A stretch of 64,000 nucleotides of DNA, taken from Budorcas taxicolor. Taxonomy: Eukaryota > Chordata > Mammalia > Artiodactyla > Bovidae. Of the stretch, positions 1 through 10,399 are shown in pieces. The stretch spans positions 24,094,001 to 24,158,000 of the forward strand of contig NC_068922.1 in assembly GCF_023091745.1 (NCBI RefSeq), written 5' to 3'. Numbering within the stretch: position 1 is the stretch's first letter; each line of letters opens with the position of its first letter. Under the pieces are notes generated by a model. It ran no database searches. It worked only from the letters and a program-made list of their open reading frames with translations, and had not been told where the DNA came from. A program made the translations under genes and the position numbers.

Positions 1-356
1 AGACTGAGCACACACATTGTTTAGGAGACTTTCAGCTGGTAACTGAACATCCCAATTAAACACTACGTCAATGTACAGGCTCATGAACTGGGGAGCTGAG
101 ACATAAGATAAAAGGTTCCCCCAAGCATTGGCTCAATCCAGTAGTTCCAACTCTATGTCTCTGTGATTTCTCAGCTCATTTTCTGGCCTCTAGCAGGCTG
201 GCTGCAACCAGTCAATTATGTCAACAAGCAGAGGGACACCTTAAACTTACACAGTGCTGTATGTCAATGATATCTCAAGAAAACTGGAAGGAAAAAATGC
301 TGGAAGAAAGAAAGGCACAGACACACATGGAGAGGAAAGAGGGTCACACGCAGGAG
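1..356. other. Intergenic, no gene recognised
   Basis: No coding region, RNA gene or confidently named repeat is visible. Short open frames overlap on both strands and show no domain or codon bias. Confidence 0.5.
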
Positions 357-460
357 TCCTCTCAAAAGAGCACAAAGAGATAACCCACAGTACATGGGGT
401 GGAAGGTCTCCTCTCAAAAGAGCACAAAGAGATAACCCACAGTACATGGGGTGGAAGGTC
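357..460. repeat. Perfect 52-bp tandem duplication (2 copies)
   Basis: Copy 1 spans 357-408 and copy 2 spans 409-460. The two are identical by eye. The unit begins TCCTCTCAAAAGAGC and ends GGAAGGTC. Identity of both copies suggests a recent duplication, or a length-polymorphic minisatellite. Confidence 0.9.
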
Positions 461-462
461 TG

Positions 463-578
463 CAAATCATATATCTGATCAAGGTCTGGTATCCAGAATA
501 TATAAAGAACTCTTACAACTCAACAGCCCAATTTAAAAATGGAAAAAGGGTTCGAATAGACATTTTTCCAAAAAAGAT
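463..578 (+). mobile_element. L1 ORF2 fragment
   Basis: The text matches the part of mammalian L1 ORF2 near its 3' end, with an ATATAAAGAACTCTTACAACTCAA segment recognisable in pieces and ending in CATTTTTCCAAAAAAGA. It is a short, non-functional remnant whose right side is cut by a BovB insertion. Confidence 0.65.
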
Positions 579-579
579 G

Positions 580-892
580 TTGTTTAGTTGCTAAGTCGTA
601 TCTGACTTTTTGCGACCCCATGGACTGCAGCACACCATGCTTCCCTATCCTTCACTATCTCCAGGAGTTTGCTCAAACTCATGTCCATTGAGTTGGTGAT
701 ACTATCCAACCATCTCATCTTCTGTCATCCCCTTCTCCTGCACTCAAGCTTTCCCACCATAGGGTCTTTTTCAGTAAGTCAGCTCTTTGCATCAGATGGC
801 CAAAGTATTGGAGCTTCAGCTTCAGCATCAGTCCTTCCAACAAATATTCAGGGTTGATTTCCTTTAGGATTGACTGGTTTGATCTCCTTATA
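580..892 (-). mobile_element. BovB (RTE) LINE 3' fragment
   Basis: Reverse-complement BovB 3' end: GTTGCTAAGTCGTATCTGAC near the left edge, then the conserved region encoding the C-terminus of the BovB polyprotein. It is truncated at the 5' side (right edge) and has many differences, so it is dead. Confidence 0.85.
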
Positions 893-934
893 TGCTCTTA
901 TCCTATTATAATGTATTATCATAATATTAATGCA

Positions 935-1060
935 TTATCATTGTCTCCTTGGTGTGTCCTTTACTAAATCACAAGCTCCTTGAATTCAAGGCCTCTGAGT
1001 ATCCCTAACAGTTAGTACAGTGTCTAGTCATGGAGGGTAATCACTAAGTGCTTATAGTTT
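935..1060 (+). mobile_element. L2-like ancient LINE 3' end
   Basis: The pattern 'CAAGCTCCTTGAATTCAAGG ... AGTACAGTGTCTAGTCATGG ... CACTAAGTGC' resembles the degenerate L2 3' end shared across mammals. Highly diverged. Confidence 0.5.
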
Positions 1061-1265
1061 GCTTTATCAGCTCCTCTCTGATCCAGGGAAGAGAACTAAG
1101 CCCAGTCTTCCCAGAAGTAGAAAAATGTGGACAGGAACTTGTGCACATGGTCTTTTAGTTTGGAACTGGCTTATGTGGCGAGATCATGACCTGTTAGTGT
1201 GTGTGTGTTTTTTTCCTGTGTGTGAGTTTAAAATATGAATTTCCGATTATTTAAGAAATACCAAT

Positions 1266-1405
1266 GCTGAAACTTCCCTGGTTGGTACAGTGGTTAAGAC
1301 TCTGAGCTTTTCCTGCATGGGTCTCGGGTTCAATCCCTGGTCAGGGAACGAAGATCCCATATGCAAAAAAGAAAAAAAAAAAAAAGAAAGAAAGAAAGAA
1401 AGAAA
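1266..1405 (+). mobile_element. CHR-type tRNA-Glu SINE
   Basis: Starts with the CTTCCCTGGTTGGTACAGTGG head and has the B-box-like GGTTCAATCCC, then a tail of (GAAA)n. TSD: AAGAAATACCAAT at 1253-1265 against AAGAAATACTAAT at 1406-1418, one mismatch. Confidence 0.85.
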
Positions 1406-1494
1406 AAGAAATACTAATACCTTATCCAACTTGTTACATCTTTCAAACACACACACACAGAGTCACATCCTCAGAGATAACTCCAATTTCTGAA

Positions 1495-2150
1495 CCAGAA
1501 AAAGAAGTATTAGGCATCTTGAAGCAAAGATAAAGGAGAAATCAGGCCTTAGTAATTTAAAACAGTTCTTTGAGATGGTAAATGAGTGTGGATAAAGTGG
1601 GAAAGATAGAGATAATTTCTATTTTGTTTGAATTCCAGGGGCTTCTGATAAGGAGCTTTTGATTAGACTTACAAAGATCCCTTCAGCTCTAAAGGCTTCA
1701 AGTTGTAGGATTCCTCACACTGTTGGGGGAAAACATTTAAAGAAAGGTCATAGAAAATAATCTACAGCTTCAATTCTTTACCTAAAAATTATAATAGTGT
1801 TTTAATTAATTTGGAGGAGCCAGTATAACATGAGTTCTGAGATTTGTGGCTATAGTAAACTCACTAAGGAGAAATTAAGACATCAAGGAAGGGAAGAAAT
1901 TTCAAGTTCACATTAGTAGGCAGAAAAGTGACACAGGAGCTTTATCAAGGGCAAGTGACAAGTAATGCAATTAGAGAAAAGTAATTCAATATGAGTCCAT
2001 AAAATTACAAATTTTGAGCTGTCAGATACAACCTGGGGAAAGGATTAAACATTATCATGGATTTGAAAACTATATTCTACAGAAACATACAAAATTGGAT
2101 GTTGACCTCGATATTAAATCAATATGATTTATAACTGAAAAACTGGAATG
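1495..2150. other. Intergenic, nothing recognised
   Basis: AT-rich single-copy-looking sequence with no gene, no long open frame and no repeat I can name. Confidence 0.5.
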
Positions 2151-2156
2151 CTAATT

Positions 2157-2277
2157 GTTTTAATTTTCATTGGAGTAGAGCTGCTTTACAATGTTGTGTT
2201 AGATTCTACTGTACAGCAAAGTGAATCAGCTATGCATATATATTCATCCCCTCTCTTTTGGATTTCCTTCCCATTCA
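2157..2277 (-). mobile_element. L1 3' end, 5'-truncated
   Basis: Reverse complement of the cetartiodactyl L1 3' terminus, marked by CATTGGAGTAGAGCTGCTTT and CAGCAAAGTGAATCAGCTAT. About 120 bp only. Confidence 0.8.
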
Positions 2278-2279
2278 AC

Positions 2280-4595
2280 CAAACTGTTTTTAAAAGGAAG
2301 TTGTTTTAAGAAGCTATTGTCCATGTACCCATGAAATAATATAGACCTAAGAAGATACATTGTTCTAATAGCAATCTAGAAGTTGATGAATTACTTTTAG
2401 GCATGAACTATTGCCTCGTGAATCCATGATGTCTGTACAAGTGGTAGGGATTATTAAAAAAATAATAATAAATTAAAACACATCCAGTGATTGGAGGTTT
2501 TAGTGGATTATCTCAGGCCAGTTATAGTACTGCTAGGAGCCTTGTTGGGGACGCAGGAAAAGGTCTTCTGGAAAGTCACATGGGAGATGGAGGACAAGGC
2601 GGAAGAGGAGGAAAAAGCTCCTTGGTCGTTTACATCTTTTTCAGAACACATCCTTTAACACAGCAAGACAAGGCAGAGGGTTCAGGGGTGACCCTCGGAA
2701 AACTCCACAGGACCAGGGGGCCTGAGCCACCGGCAGTGCCTTCTCTTAGAATTCCAGCCCAAAGGTTTTCAAAAGACACTTTAAAAGATACAATTAAATA
2801 GACAACAACCCATTTTTAAGCAGATAGATAAAACATTTCCCCCAGAGGCCTTCCAAGAGAGCGCACTTGGATCAAAAGTTCAGTCACTTCAGTATGTTTC
2901 CTGCAGCCTCAGAAATTCAGTAGCCAATTACTTCCACAAAGAACAAAGCACAAAAGTGAAGGGAAGAATGGAAAGTCATTCAACAGCCATTTCTACTTGC
3001 TCATAAACACTCAGAATGAAGCGTAAGCTGTTCCAAGAGGCTCCAGATTGAGTGTATCTTGCTCCACTTTTATCTTGGCTGTTCAGACAACACATTTTAT
3101 TTGGGATTTAACTGTCCTTTACTTTCTCATACCTTCTTATCCCAATCAATTAATAATCCGTTAGCATTTAATTAGGCATTCCTATATATAGTGTATATTG
3201 GAGAAAGATCTTTTGATAAAGCTGCTATTGAATAAAATGTAACAAGGGGAGGTACATTTCATTTGGGAACATATGTTGACTGTGACTCCTGAGTTATTCT
3301 TTTCTTCCTTTCTCTTTCTTTGCTTTAATGATTTCCTGAGTTGTTCTTATCCACTAATGTCAAAATGACCCATGAAAGGAAATGGCGCCCAACTGATAAA
3401 TCTGTTCCCTGCAATGTTTCCATTCAATTCCCAAACCTTATGTACTGGAGTGGCCTTTTCTTGTGCAAAATTGTTATTGTTATCCCTGAAATCTGATCTA
3501 TGCCATATTGCATAACAAATAATTGGCTACAGATGTATCCATGGCACAAATCTTGATTTCGCCAAGAAAGAAAGTACATCATACTATAATTATTAGGTTT
3601 CTCCTTGGTGATTAATCATAGAACTTTGAACTTGCCTGCCACAAAACATAGAGGAATACTCCCATGCCGTTGTAAAATATTGTGTATCTCATTGCAAGAA
3701 TGGGTTGCATGTTCCTAAAATATTTTAACAGCCTCTGACTCTGCCAAATTGTTTCATACCTTATAGGCGAACACAAAAGAATTTGAATAGTGTATCAATT
3801 ATAAACGCTTCAGAAGAAATCTGGTAATGTGAATATTACAAGAAACAAAATCCACGGACCATGTATTGAATCTGATGTGAAATAGGCACACTTCAAACAG
3901 TTGCTCTGATTCATGTCTCAAGCCTGTTCTACTTAAGCAAGCTCTCAAGATCCAACAAGTCACCTAGTGATTCAAGTAACTGCTGAGCAGAAAACAAGAT
4001 CACTCTGTCCAACCTGTGTTTCTGAAGCATTTACTGGGTGTAGCCTTTCATGATCCAGTTGAATCCTTTTTCTGCAAGACTCGAAATAAAGAGTTGGAGC
4101 AACAAAGCAAGACAAGTCTGTAGCATCTAGAAGAATTCCCTAATCCAGATGTAAAATATGCAAGTTACAACTGATCTGCACAAATGCACATAGGGAGAAC
4201 TGTGATAGACCAAGATAATGAAAAGGCTAACGTTGGCAAAGTGCATTGAATTGGGTACAGTTTCATCAGTTATTTATACTTCACAAAATCAGAACATAAA
4301 AATAAAAATTGTGGCAGTTTGGATTAACGGAATCAACTCTGTGGATAATCTGCTTAAATAAATTTTATGCACTACTAAAGTTATTTAAAAAATTATAGGC
4401 TTTGGTCCATAGTCTGACATCTTACAGAACAGGAACTCTAAGCATTTTTATAATTACTCCCTAAAACTTTATTCATCTTTTCACTATTGGATATGATCAC
4501 ATAGGGAAACACAGATGAGATTTCTGAAAACTCAGGAATAAAAAGAATTGTGAATTATGTGACAATGGCTCTATATTTTAATTTCTATGGTACTT
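2280..4595. other. 2.3-kb intergenic stretch
   Basis: No gene or clear repeat found. A 104-codon open frame at 2487-2801 (+) has no recognisable domain and no conserved start context, so I do not call it. The rest is AT-rich with short open frames only. Confidence 0.5.
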
Positions 4596-4599
4596 ATTT

Positions 4600-4712
4600 T
4601 CCCCCAGTTTTATTGAGATATAATTGACATAGAGCTCTGTATAAATTTATGGCATCCCACATAATGACTTAACATATATAATGACTTTATATAAATATAT
4701 ATTGCCAAATGA
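4600..4712 (-). mobile_element. Old L1 3' UTR remnant
   Basis: CCCCCAGTTTTATTGAGATA followed by TAATTGACAT is the typical reverse-complement start of an L1M-type 3' UTR. Diverged and short. Confidence 0.65.
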
Positions 4713-4756
4713 CAGTACTTTTTGTATTTGTATTTAATTTCTATAGCACTTAATTT

Positions 4757-5245
4757 CTTCAGTTCAGTTCAGTCACTCAGTTGAGTCTGACTCTTTGTGA
4801 CCCCACGGGCTGCAACACGCCAGGCCTCGCTGTCCAGCACCAACTCCCAGAGTTTACTCAAACTCACGTCCATTGAGTCAGTGATGCCATCCAACCATCT
4901 CATCCTCTGTCATCCCCTTCTCCTCCTGCCTTCAATCTTTTGCAGCATCAGGGTCTTTTCCAACAAGTCAGCTCTTCAGGTGGCCAAAATATTGGAGTTT
5001 CAGCTTGAACATCAGTCCTTCCAGAACACCCAGGACTGATCTCCTTTAGGATGGACTGGTTGGATCTCCTTGCAGTCCAAGGGACTTTCAAGAGTCTTCT
5101 CCAACACCACCGTTCAAAAGCATCAATTCTTCAGCGCTCAGCTTTCTTTATAGTCCAACTCTCACGTCCATACATGACTACTAGAAAAACCATAGCCTTG
5201 ACTAGACGGACCTTTGTTGGCAAAGTAATGTCTCTGCTTTTTAGT
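4757..5245 (-). mobile_element. BovB LINE 3' fragment
   Basis: GTTCAGTTCAGTCACTCAGT at the left edge marks the BovB 3' end in reverse complement. The remainder encodes, on the minus strand, pieces of the BovB C-terminus, for example LPTKVRLVKAMVF. Frame breaks and 5' truncation make it non-functional. Confidence 0.88.
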
Positions 5246-5439
5246 ATCTTAGCTTTGGAGACTTTTGTACTGGAAACAAATATTTCTTGAATGACAATTA
5301 TTAAATTGAGAATAAGAGAGTCTGCAAGAAAATAATGACACAAAAAGAAGGTCATTTGTCTTTTTATGTCAAATACTATACAGATTCTTAACTATATGTT
5401 GGGATTTGTTAACTGCGCTGTTTTGAAGCAATTCCATGC

Positions 5440-6072
5440 ATTCCCCACATTTTTATTTTGAAAACAAAGCTATAGAAAAGTTGAAAGAATAGTACAATGA
5501 ACACGTATCTTCTTTACCTAAATTCATCACTTTCTACTTAAAACATTTTTTTATTCATCACTTTCCAATGTTTTATCACATTTGCCTCATTTATTTATCT
5601 ATCTATGCACATATTCATACAAATATATATCTGAAATATTTTGACTTGATTAAATTCTTTGTTATTCATATATATACACACACATACACACATGTAGAAA
5701 GAAAGAGAGATAGAGGGAGAATTGTTTAAGAATAAAGATATATTTTCTATAACCAATCCCAGTATAATGATCATACTTTAAAAAATTCGGGACTTCCTGG
5801 GGTCCAGTGGTTAGGACTCTCTGTTTCCAAAAGATGGGGCACAGGTTTGATCCCTGGTCAGGGAACTGAGATTCCTGCATGATGTGTGGTGTAGTCAAAT
5901 GAAATAAAATAAAATAATTTTTTAATGACAATTAACAGTAGTTATATACCATCATTTAATATACAGTCTCTATTTGAATTTCCTCAGTTGTTCCAAAAAA
6001 TGTCTCCACTGTTCCAACAAACAGTTGTTTTTCTCCAATCTTCACTTTTTATATTGCAGTCGTTTTTCCTTC
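5440..6072. mobile_element. Probable old L1-family remnant, interrupted by a SINE
   Basis: AAGCTATAGAAAAGTTGAAAG near the left, and the later run with ATACAGTCTCTATTTGAATT, resemble a diverged L1M 3' region. A CHR-type SINE sits inside at about 5790-5915. Family assignment is weak. Confidence 0.35.
5790..5915 (+). mobile_element. CHR-type tRNA-Glu SINE
   Basis: GGGACTTCCTGGGGTCCAGT head, B-box-like GGTTTGATCCC, and AAATAAAATAAAAT tail. Confidence 0.8.
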
Positions 6073-6076
6073 TTTG

Positions 6077-6385
6077 GGGCTTCCCTAGTGGCTCAGACAG
6101 TAAAGAATCTGCCTGCAATGCAGGAGACCTAGGTCCAATCCCTGGGTTGAAAACGTTCCCTGGAGAAATGAATGACAACCTGCTCCAGTATTCTTGCCTG
6201 GAGAATTCCATGGACAGAAGAGCCTGGCAGGCTACAGTCCATGGGGTCAATCACTGGGTCAGGAAGATCCCCTGGAGAAGGAATGGCAAACCACTCCAGT
6301 ATTCTTGCCTGGAAAATCCGTTGAACAGAGGAACCTGGCAGGCTACAGTTCATGGGGTCACAAAGAGTCGGACATGACTGAACAT
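6077..6385 (+). mobile_element. Bov-tA SINE with an extra Bov-A unit
   Basis: A tRNA-derived head (GGGGCTTCCCTAGTGGCTCA) is followed by one Bov-A unit to about 6247. A second Bov-A unit, from about 6248 (GAAGATCCCCTGGAGAAGGA) to the GTCGGACATGACTGA terminus, is attached. The head plus two tandem units is longer than the usual Bov-tA of about 200 bp. Confidence 0.85.
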
Positions 6386-6389
6386 GCAT

Positions 6390-7200
6390 GCCTGTTCATT
6401 TACAGAAATAGAAATAATCCTAGAATACCGAAACTAAAAGAAATTTCAAAAGGACATTTTATACATTTCTTATCATTAGGTCAAACTCTATCTGACAGTT
6501 GAAAATCTACTATATTTGTAATAATAATTCTTTGAACATGGGTTTTCTATGGCCTTTTGGGTAAAGTACTCCATTGTCAGGATATTTCATGTTTACCTTG
6601 AATTCTTTCTACTCGGTGGCTTAGAGACAGTAGCTATCCTTAAGCTGAAAATTTTTCTCAAGTTTAGATTCACACTTGTGGCTACAGACAGAATAAGCAA
6701 CATCTTGTTAGCCTTTTCTCATGGGTCTTGCTTCTCCAACCTTTAATCATTTTTTATGACTCTCCTTTAAACTTTCTCCAAGTTTTTCTGTCTCCTTTTA
6801 GAGACAAAGCTGAGAATTAAATCTAGTATTTGCAAGGATATGATTAGTACCAAATTTAGAGGCCAATAATTGCGCAGTTCTTACATTCTGTGCTCTAAGA
6901 TTTGTTAATTGTTTTCAAAAATGATCAATCTTTCCACAAAAAAACAACCAAGTTTTCAAGGGGTAGTCTTGAATAATTTAATTAAAATACTGTCATAATT
7001 TTAAAACTGGTTCACTTAAGTGGAACAAGACCTCAAAGCCCACCTAAGTATCACTTTTCATGAAAAAGTTATTCAAAACTGCAGAAACACCTTAGAAAAA
7101 AAGTGTAATGATAATTCTTTTGAGGCACAATGTGTTCATGTCTTAAAGTCTAGTTATTGCAAAATTACAGGTCCAGAATAGCTGATGCAAATTTACATTA
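6390..7200. other. Intergenic, nothing recognised
   Basis: AT-rich, only short open frames, no named repeat. Confidence 0.45.
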
Positions 7201-7202
7201 TT

Positions 7203-7418
7203 TCTGTGTATGTGTCCTCTCTGACTTTGTGGGACCTCATGGACTGCAGCCTGCCAGGCTCCTCTGTCCATGGGATTCTCCAGGCACGAATACTGGAGTG
7301 GGTTGCCATGCCCTCCTCCATGGGATCTTCCTGACCCAGGGATCGATCCTGTGTCTCTTACATCTAACCTGAATGCTAATGCAGGTTCTTTATCACTAGC
7401 ACCACCTGAGAAGTCCCA
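7203..7418 (-). mobile_element. Bov-tA SINE
   Basis: Reverse-complement Bov-tA ending in CACCTGAGAAGTCCC. It forms the left arm of an inverted pair with the SINE at 7436-7634. Confidence 0.88.
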
Positions 7419-7435
7419 CATTAGTGCTTACTCTA

Positions 7436-7634
7436 AGGCTTCCCTGGTGGCTCAGATGGTAAAGCGTCTGCCTGCAACGCGGGAGACCCAGGTTCAATTC
7501 CTGGGTTGGGAAGATCCTCTGGAGAAGGAAATGGCAATCCACTCTAGCACTCTTGCCTGGAAAATCCCATGGACAGAGGAGCCTGATAGGCTACAGTCCA
7601 TGGGGTCCCGAAGAGTTGGACATGACTGAGTGAC
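7436..7634 (+). mobile_element. Bov-tA SINE with perfect TSD
   Basis: GGCTTCCCTGGTGGCTCAGA head to GACATGACTGAGTGAC end. Perfect 11-bp TSD TGCTTACTCTA at 7425-7435 and 7635-7645. It sits head to head with the preceding SINE, with the TSD in the spacer. Confidence 0.93.
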
Positions 7635-7974
7635 TGCTTACTCTAGAGTTAACCAAACAACCCACAACAAACACACTCATTCTCAAGAAAATATACCCAA
7701 AGTGTTTTATATTTAAAAGAAGGATGACCTGACATTAAAAGTCACAATGAACTCAAAACTCTGTTGACCATGACCTGATAACAAGGTAACCTCCTGGAAA
7801 ATTGTGAAAATTTCAGTCATCTGCAAGTATGACTTTGCAGTGAGAGTCTTTGCATCATTGCCATGCACTTTATAGCAGGGGAAGTTCCTGATGGAAAACT
7901 GAGGTCTGTCTTTGGGAAACTCTAACAATATGTTAATTTTTTTTTCTTGCTAGTAATATTAGCCAAGCTATCAT

Positions 7975-8165
7975 TTACTGAATGCCAGAGAGTTTATTAC
8001 ATCCTCTCTATATATTCTCTGCTTTGAATCATATCAACTTTGTGAGGAACATTTTATTAGCATAGTCTATTTATAGATGACCTGACTGAGGCCCAAATTC
8101 ATGTGGTTAGTGAATGTCAGAATGAAGATTCACACCTAAGTGTTTCCAACCCAGTATAATTACTA
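7975..8165 (-). mobile_element. MIR SINE remnant
   Basis: Reverse-complement MIR pattern: TTTATAGATGACCTGACTGA (compare 'acagatgaggaaactgaggc'), then GTGGTTAGTGAATG and ACCTAAGTGTTTCC. Ancient, shared across mammals. Confidence 0.6.
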
Positions 8166-8167
8166 TT

Positions 8168-8240
8168 CCCATGGACAGAGGAGCCTGGCAGGCCACAGTC
8201 CATAGGGTCACATGACTGAAGTGACTTAGCACACACACAG
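8168..8240 (+). mobile_element. Bov-A 3' fragment
   Basis: CCCATGGACAGAGGAGCCTG to CACATGACTGAAGTGACTTAG. Near-repeated flanks (TAATTACTATTCC before, TAACTACTATTCC after) suggest a TSD within the adjoining MIR sequence. Confidence 0.8.
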
Positions 8241-8437
8241 GCGTAACTACTATTCCACTACCCAGTATAACGGTAACCTAATAGTTTACTAAAAGCAGAA
8301 CTTATTTTAAAGTGGTGTTCTCTGAAAATGGATGGCATTCATGTGTAAAATCAGAAAGAAAGGACTAGCATTTTTAGATGGGTTCCTGGCCTCAGGAGAA
8401 TGTTTTAAAACCAGTGCTGTATAGCACTTTATATTTT

Positions 8438-8835
8438 AAGTAGATAAACAAGGATTTACTGTACAGTACAGGGAAACATGGGTATATTCAGTAATTTAAA
8501 CTGTGGCTTCCCTGGTGCCTCAGAGGTTAAAGTGTCTGCCTGCAATGCGGGAGACCTGGGTTCGATCCCTGGGTCGGGAAGATCCCCTGGAGAAGTAAAT
8601 GGCAACCCACTCCAGTATTCTTGCCTGGAGAATCCCATGGACGTAGGAGCCTGGTGGGCTACAGTCCATGGGGTCGCAAAGAATCGGACACGACTGAGAG
8701 ACTTCACTTTATAATAAACTGTAATGGAAAGAATCTGAAAAAAATTTGTGTATATAACTGAATCACTTTGCTGAATACCTGAAAGTAACACAATATTTTA
8801 AGTCAACTATACTTCAAGGTAAGTAAATAAATAAG
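8438..8835 (+). mobile_element. L1 3' end, interrupted by Bov-tA
   Basis: Left part has TACTGTACAGTACAGGGAA; right part has GAAAGAATCTGAAAAAAATT and AACTGAATCACTTTGCTGAA. Both belong to the L1 3' end in forward orientation. The Bov-tA at 8507-8710 splits it. Confidence 0.75.
8507..8710 (+). mobile_element. Bov-tA SINE
   Basis: GCTTCCCTGGTGCCTCAGAG head to CGGACACGACTGAGAGACTT. Inserted into an L1 3' end; short TAAACTGT repeats flank it. Confidence 0.9.
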
Positions 8836-8906
8836 AATTATTGCTGGGATTTCTGTACTGGATGACATTTAATGTTTTAGAACAGAAGCAAGTTTAAAAG
8901 ACTGTA

Positions 8907-9063
8907 TTTTTTTTTTTTTTTTTTGACTGTGCTGGGTCTTCCCTGTGGTACGTAGATAAGTTGCCCCACAGCATGTGGGATCTTAGTTCCCCAACCAGGG
9001 TTAGAAACTACATCCTTGGCATCGGAAGGCAGACTCTTAACCACTGGACCTCCAGGGAAGTCC
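8907..9063 (-). mobile_element. CHR-type SINE
   Basis: Poly(T) at 8907-8924 is the A-tail in reverse. It reads on to GGACCTCCAGGGAAGTCCC at the right edge, which is the tRNA-derived head. Confidence 0.88.
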
Positions 9064-9064
9064 C

Positions 9065-9784
9065 TGGAATTCATTTTAAAAGGCACTGTTGGCTGTTTGA
9101 AAGATGCTTCTTTGAAAGTGGCTCTGAGGACCACAGGCAGTACCTCCTGCACATAAACCCCAGCAGGAGGGGTCCTACACATGGGGAGCCTTAGTTCACT
9201 CTCCTCTAGCTATAGCCTCTAGGTGAGGAAATGGAGCCAAAGAGACGGGTCCACCCAACACCCATGCCTCCTTTTAGATTATGCTCCAGAGTACTCGGGA
9301 CCCCATTTACGGATAGCTTCTCAGGGAGTACTTGGGACTCACTGAGAAGAGCAGTGACCCTGAGTTCACTCAAAGAACACAGAGACACACAGAGCTTGGC
9401 TCAGCCCATAGGAATTCTGCAGACGCATGGAGTCCAAGAACCAGAGCTAGTCGGACATGGGCTGACACTACATTTGGAGTGTGACTAGTACAGTTTGGAG
9501 AGAGAAAGCGCCAGGGGACTCAGATTCACTTTTCCTTTCCTCCTTCCTCTTCCAAAGAGATTACTTAATAGTGTGCTTACACATCTAGCACTTGCTTACT
9601 CTAATAATAGCCCCTGAGCCCGAATCATCCTGCGTCACTGCCTGTCATAGCATGTCCTCAGCTGTTGCCAGGACTTTTGCGGCCAGCTCCAAGTGCTATC
9701 TGGAAACCTCTAAGAATGTGCAGGGTAATCAGTTATTTTAATTTTAGCTGTACACGATGTGAGAGATCTTCTATTTATCTCCAG
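9065..9784. other. Intergenic, nothing recognised
   Basis: Moderately GC-rich single-copy-looking sequence. Overlapping open frames of 60-85 codons exist on both strands without domain signals. Confidence 0.45.
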
Positions 9785-9795
9785 TGACCTGTCTT

Positions 9796-9986
9796 CGGCT
9801 TCCCAGGTGGTGCTAGTGGTAAAGAACCCTCCTGCCAATGCAGGAGATTCGAGAGATGTGGTTTGACCCCCGGGTTGGGAAGATCCCTTGGAGAAAGAAT
9901 GGCAACCTACTCCAGTAGGAGATTCTTGCCTGGAGAATCCCATGGACAGAGGAGTGTGGCGGGCTACAGTCCTTGGGATCACAGTC
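9796..9986 (+). mobile_element. Bov-tA SINE with perfect TSD
   Basis: Perfect 11-bp TSD TGACCTGTCTT at 9785-9795 and 9987-9997. Contains a small internal duplication (AGGAGATTC at about 9842 and 9917), and the terminal CGGACACGACTGA is eroded. Confidence 0.92.
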
Positions 9987-10271
9987 TGACCTGTCTTAAA
10001 ATACAGAGTGTAATGGTGAAAGAAAGTGAGGAGAAAACTTTGGTATGAATCAAAGTTCATACGTACAATAGTACATGTGGTGCATACAACGGTATTTTAA
10101 ATATATTTATAAAAAGTGCATACTACTACTATTACTAAAATATGTAGTAGTATCAATTTGCTTACACAGTCGGGACAAATATCTGTATAGATTAAAACTG
10201 CTACTTGATGGGCTTTTGGGGTGCTAAGAGCGTCATTTCTTGGTCCTGTGCTACTTACATGAGTCATTTTA

Positions 10272-10396
10272 TTTTTTAAAAAATTTTGGCTACTCTCCAC
10301 AGCATATGGGAACTTAGCTCCCTAAACAGGTATTGAACCCACACCTCCTGTGTTGGAAGGCAGAGTCTTAACCTCTGGACCTCCTGCGAAATCCCC
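10272..10396 (-). mobile_element. CHR-type SINE
   Basis: Reverse complement, from a T/A-rich tail to CTTAACCTCTGGACCTCCTG at the head end. Diverged. Confidence 0.78.
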
Positions 10397-10399
10397 AAG

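Noticed and set aside
357..460. CRISPR-like direct repeats
   Set aside because: The two copies abut without spacers and the genome is mammalian.
2487..2801. 104-codon open frame
   Set aside because: No domain, no recognisable homology and no surrounding gene structure. A frame of this length can occur by chance.
5925..6377. 150-codon open frame
   Set aside because: Its second half is Bov-tA SINE text; no protein family.
7436..7520. tRNA genes at the heads of SINEs (B-box GGTTCAATTCC and similar)
   Set aside because: These are tRNA-derived SINE promoters. The sequence does not fold into a full cloverleaf and continues into Bov-A bodies.
7270..7629. 119-codon open frame
   Set aside because: It spans two opposed Bov-tA SINEs; the peptide is SINE translation of the type repeated at many places in the window.
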